NCBI GenBank assembly: GCA_963820995.1
Contig: CAWGCL010000012.1
Span: 124,001-188,000, forward strand
Direction: 5' to 3'
DNA length: 64,000 nucleotides
Source of the DNA: JAGTVG01 sp963820995
Lineage (GTDB): Bacteria > Bacteroidota > Bacteroidia > Cytophagales > Cyclobacteriaceae
Position numbers and translations under genes: made by a program. A model generated the notes under the pieces. It saw nothing but the letters and a program-made list of their open reading frames with translations, was not told the origin of the DNA and searched no databases. Shown here piece by piece: positions 62,354 through 64,000 of the stretch. Within the stretch, counting starts at the first letter, position 1, and each line of letters starts with the position of its first letter.

Positions 62354-63679
62354 ATGAAAAAAAAATATTCCAGGCGTGAATTTGTGAAGAATAATTCTAT
62401 GATCGGCCTGGGTGCGTTCGTGCCATTTGATATGGATTCACACAAACAGGTACAATTGAACAGCAGTTCAGGTACTTTTTCAGAAATTGACCATATAGAA
62501 AATGAGATTATACTGCATGGCCGTAAAAATAACCAGGCATGGTTTGAGCCAGCTATTGGAGTAATACCGGGCGATGAGCAAAAACTTCCACAGGTATTCG
62601 TCAGGGCAACACTGCTGACAGGAAATGATATTGGCCCACAGTTATATCTTAAAACTGATGATCTTGGGAAGTCATGGTCAAATCCAATTCTGTGTCAAAA
62701 CTGGTTTAAAGTTCCTTTGGAAGATGATGTGTTTGAAGAACCCTGGTTTGGTTTTTTCTATCATAAATTCAGCAAGAAGTTCCTGGCTTTAGGTTTTACG
62801 CATTTTGTGCAAGATAGCGGGAAATATAATGGTAACATCCAAAAGAACGAAGCTCATTATAATGCCCCAAACCTGAAAAAAGGTATTGTCTATTCTTTAT
62901 GGAATCCTGACAAGGCAGATTTTACACTCTGGAAAAGAATGAATTTACCTGAAAACCTCTTTCTGGGCATATATCAGAATGGTCAGTTTCATGAAATGGA
63001 GGATGGCACCATTCTTATACCTGGTTATTACTTTGACAATCCTGGAGGTATTGATGCAAAGAATAAATATTCGAAGGTTACGGTATTGAGATGCAGGTTT
63101 GATGGTAAGGAATTGAAATTAATTGAACATGGAAGCATTCATACTGTAGAAGAGAACAGGGGATTGCATGAACCTTCAGTGGTATATTTTAAGGGAAGGT
63201 ATTACATGACCATCAGGCATGACCAAAGAGCTTATGTAACCTCCAGTGAAAATGGATTACAGTATGATGATTTAAAAGTCTGGCATTTCGATGATGGAGG
63301 TATTCTTGGCAATTACAATACGCAACAAAAATGGCTGAAGCATAACGATACATTATACTTAGTTTATAACCGGGAAAGTGAATTGAACAATGGGGTTTTC
63401 CGAAGTAGAGCACCCTTGTTTATAGCTGAAGTAGATGTAGAAAAAATGGTCGTTCTAAGAAAGACAGAAAGAATAGTTTTTCCTGAAAAAGGTGCAAGAA
63501 TGGGAAATTTCAATGTTGTTAATGTGCTGGATAAGGAATCATGGGTTGTGACCGGGGAGTGGCTTCAGGGTAATTTTTCTGATTCAAAAGAAGGGCAGCG
63601 GTTTTGGCTTGGTTGGGACAATGTTAACTATTTACAATATATTGGCGATTTATTATTGGCCAGGATTACTTTTATATGA
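62354..63679 (+). CDS. Sialidase-like BNR/Asp-box protein with twin-arginine-type signal
   Basis: Predicted five- or six-bladed propeller of the sialidase superfamily, 441 residues. The N-terminus has YSRREFVKNNS, a twin-arginine-type motif. One clear Asp-box is TDDLGKSW at about residue 100; another region, HEPSVVYFKGRYYMTIRHDQRAYVTSSENGL (cited by RYYMTIRHD and SSENGL), fits a propeller blade with a conserved Arg. True sialidase catalytic residues (Arg triad, Tyr/Glu pair) cannot be assigned by eye, so it may be a different glycosidase of this fold. It is last in the GH2-GH39 operon. The 3' end lies next to a near-duplicate of itself. Confidence 0.75.
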   Translation: MKKKYSRREFVKNNSMIGLGAFVPFDMDSHKQVQLNSSSGTFSEIDHIENEIILHGRKNNQAWFEPAIGVIPGDEQKLPQVFVRATLLTGNDIGPQLYLKTDDLGKSWSNPILCQNWFKVPLEDDVFEEPWFGFFYHKFSKKFLALGFTHFVQDSGKYNGNIQKNEAHYNAPNLKKGIVYSLWNPDKADFTLWKRMNLPENLFLGIYQNGQFHEMEDGTILIPGYYFDNPGGIDAKNKYSKVTVLRCRFDGKELKLIEHGSIHTVEENRGLHEPSVVYFKGRYYMTIRHDQRAYVTSSENGLQYDDLKVWHFDDGGILGNYNTQQKWLKHNDTLYLVYNRESELNNGVFRSRAPLFIAEVDVEKMVVLRKTERIVFPEKGARMGNFNVVNVLDKESWVVTGEWLQGNFSDSKEGQRFWLGWDNVNYLQYIGDLLLARITFI

Positions 63680-63710
63680 AATAGGTGATTTGTTATTGGC
63701 CGGGATAAGC
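63639..63710 (+). repeat. Imperfect tandem duplication at the 3' end of the sialidase-like gene
   Basis: The segment ATTGGCGATTTATTATTGGCCAGGATTA at 63641-63668 recurs 40 bases later, after the stop, as ATAGGTGATTTGTTATTGGCCGGGATAA at 63681-63708, with about 5 differences. The second copy is noncoding in the present frame. Confidence 0.7.
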
Positions 63711-63884
63711 TTAAAAAGAAAAAAAAGATTTGTTTATGCGGCGGATTAACTTGAAATGAAGAGATCCAGTTTTATTTAAATTTGATATCAGATCGCACCA
63801 ATATATATATTTTCATCAGATAATATCATCTGATGAAGGGAATAATGATCTGTTGGGATCATTTAAGATTCTAATTTATTGAAC

Positions 63885-64000
63885 ATGTCAATACTTAAGA
63901 TCTTCCTTTTTATCCTGTTGGCCTACCTCTTTATTTGCGGGCTGATCTACCTGCTCCAGGAAAGGCTTATCTTCTTCCCGGAAAAACTGAGAAGCGATTA
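63885..64000 (+). CDS. Alpha/beta hydrolase, N-terminal start only
   Basis: A frame opens at the ATG at 63885 and runs off the window after 38 codons. A membrane helix (IFLFILLAYLFICGLIYLL) is followed by QERLIFFPEKL, the typical N-terminus of membrane-anchored alpha/beta hydrolases of the BEM46/YfhR type. The catalytic part is outside the window. Confidence 0.7.
   Translation, partial: MSILKIFLFILLAYLFICGLIYLLQERLIFFPEKLRSD

Overview
The window looks like a chromosomal segment of a Bacteroidota bacterium. The base composition is AT-rich. A PorD/DUF4835-type tail sits beside recN, the rseC-rnfBCDGEA gene order is the Bacteroidota one, and many secreted lipoproteins, DUF1080 proteins, sulfatases and CAZymes are present. 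A TAnnTTTG promoter element of the Bacteroidota type lies just before rseC. A free-living or marine member of Bacteroidia able to use both anaerobic (Rnf) and respiratory (PQQ/cytochrome c) redox chemistry is my inference; the genus cannot be read from this sequence.

Layout. 1-2.9 kb: end of a PorD-like gene, recN, flavodoxin. 3.1-10.4 kb: a tight plus-strand operon of rseC, rnfB, rnfC, rnfD, rnfG, rnfE, rnfA, then a dihydroorotate-dehydrogenase-like flavoprotein and a rhodanese. 10.5-18 kb: serine hydrolase, sulfatase, an unrecognised lipoprotein, a PQQ-type propeller protein carrying EF-hands, and a frameshifted Gfo/Idh/MocA oxidoreductase. 18.4-35.2 kb: three tandem paralogous minus-strand cassettes, each read as histidine kinase, OmpR-type regulator, then a secreted TPR plus PD40/TolB-like beta-propeller protein, with the stump of a fourth kinase between cassettes 1 and 2. 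35.6-37.7 kb: a class III cyclase fused to TolB-N-like and TPR regions (frameshifted). 37.9-43 kb: glycoside degradation genes (tandem DUF1080, GH26 mannanase, Gfo/Idh/MocA, and a divergent single DUF1080). 43-51.8 kb: a membrane methyltransferase, two FtsX/MacB-type permeases, an Lnt-like nitrilase-fold protein and a membrane-bound AraC regulator. 51.9-57.9 kb: PQQ dehydrogenase with a heme c domain, an MDR reductase, a third Gfo/Idh/MocA protein and a second cyclase. 58-63.7 kb: GH2, GH39 and sialidase-like operon. The window closes in the start of an alpha/beta hydrolase.

How it fits together. Rnf would couple ferredoxin:NAD+ electron transfer to ion pumping, with flavodoxin as a possible soluble partner. 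The glycan genes supply secreted hydrolases plus an oxidative (3-keto) route formed by Gfo/Idh/MocA and DUF1080 proteins; no SusC/SusD pair is present. The most unusual part is the triplicated kinase-regulator-propeller array. The kinases carry TPR-like repeats in their extracytoplasmic region and the partner propellers carry TPRs at their N-termini, which suggests a periplasmic sensing complex. Cassette 3 is intact, cassette 2 is damaged in its propeller, and cassette 1 is broken in the propeller and kinase. All the frameshifts I found lie between 17.9 and 36.5 kb, several in or next to short homopolymers, so either real decay of redundant copies or local assembly error must be considered.

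No tRNA, rRNA, CRISPR array, integrase, transposase or phage gene was recognised.
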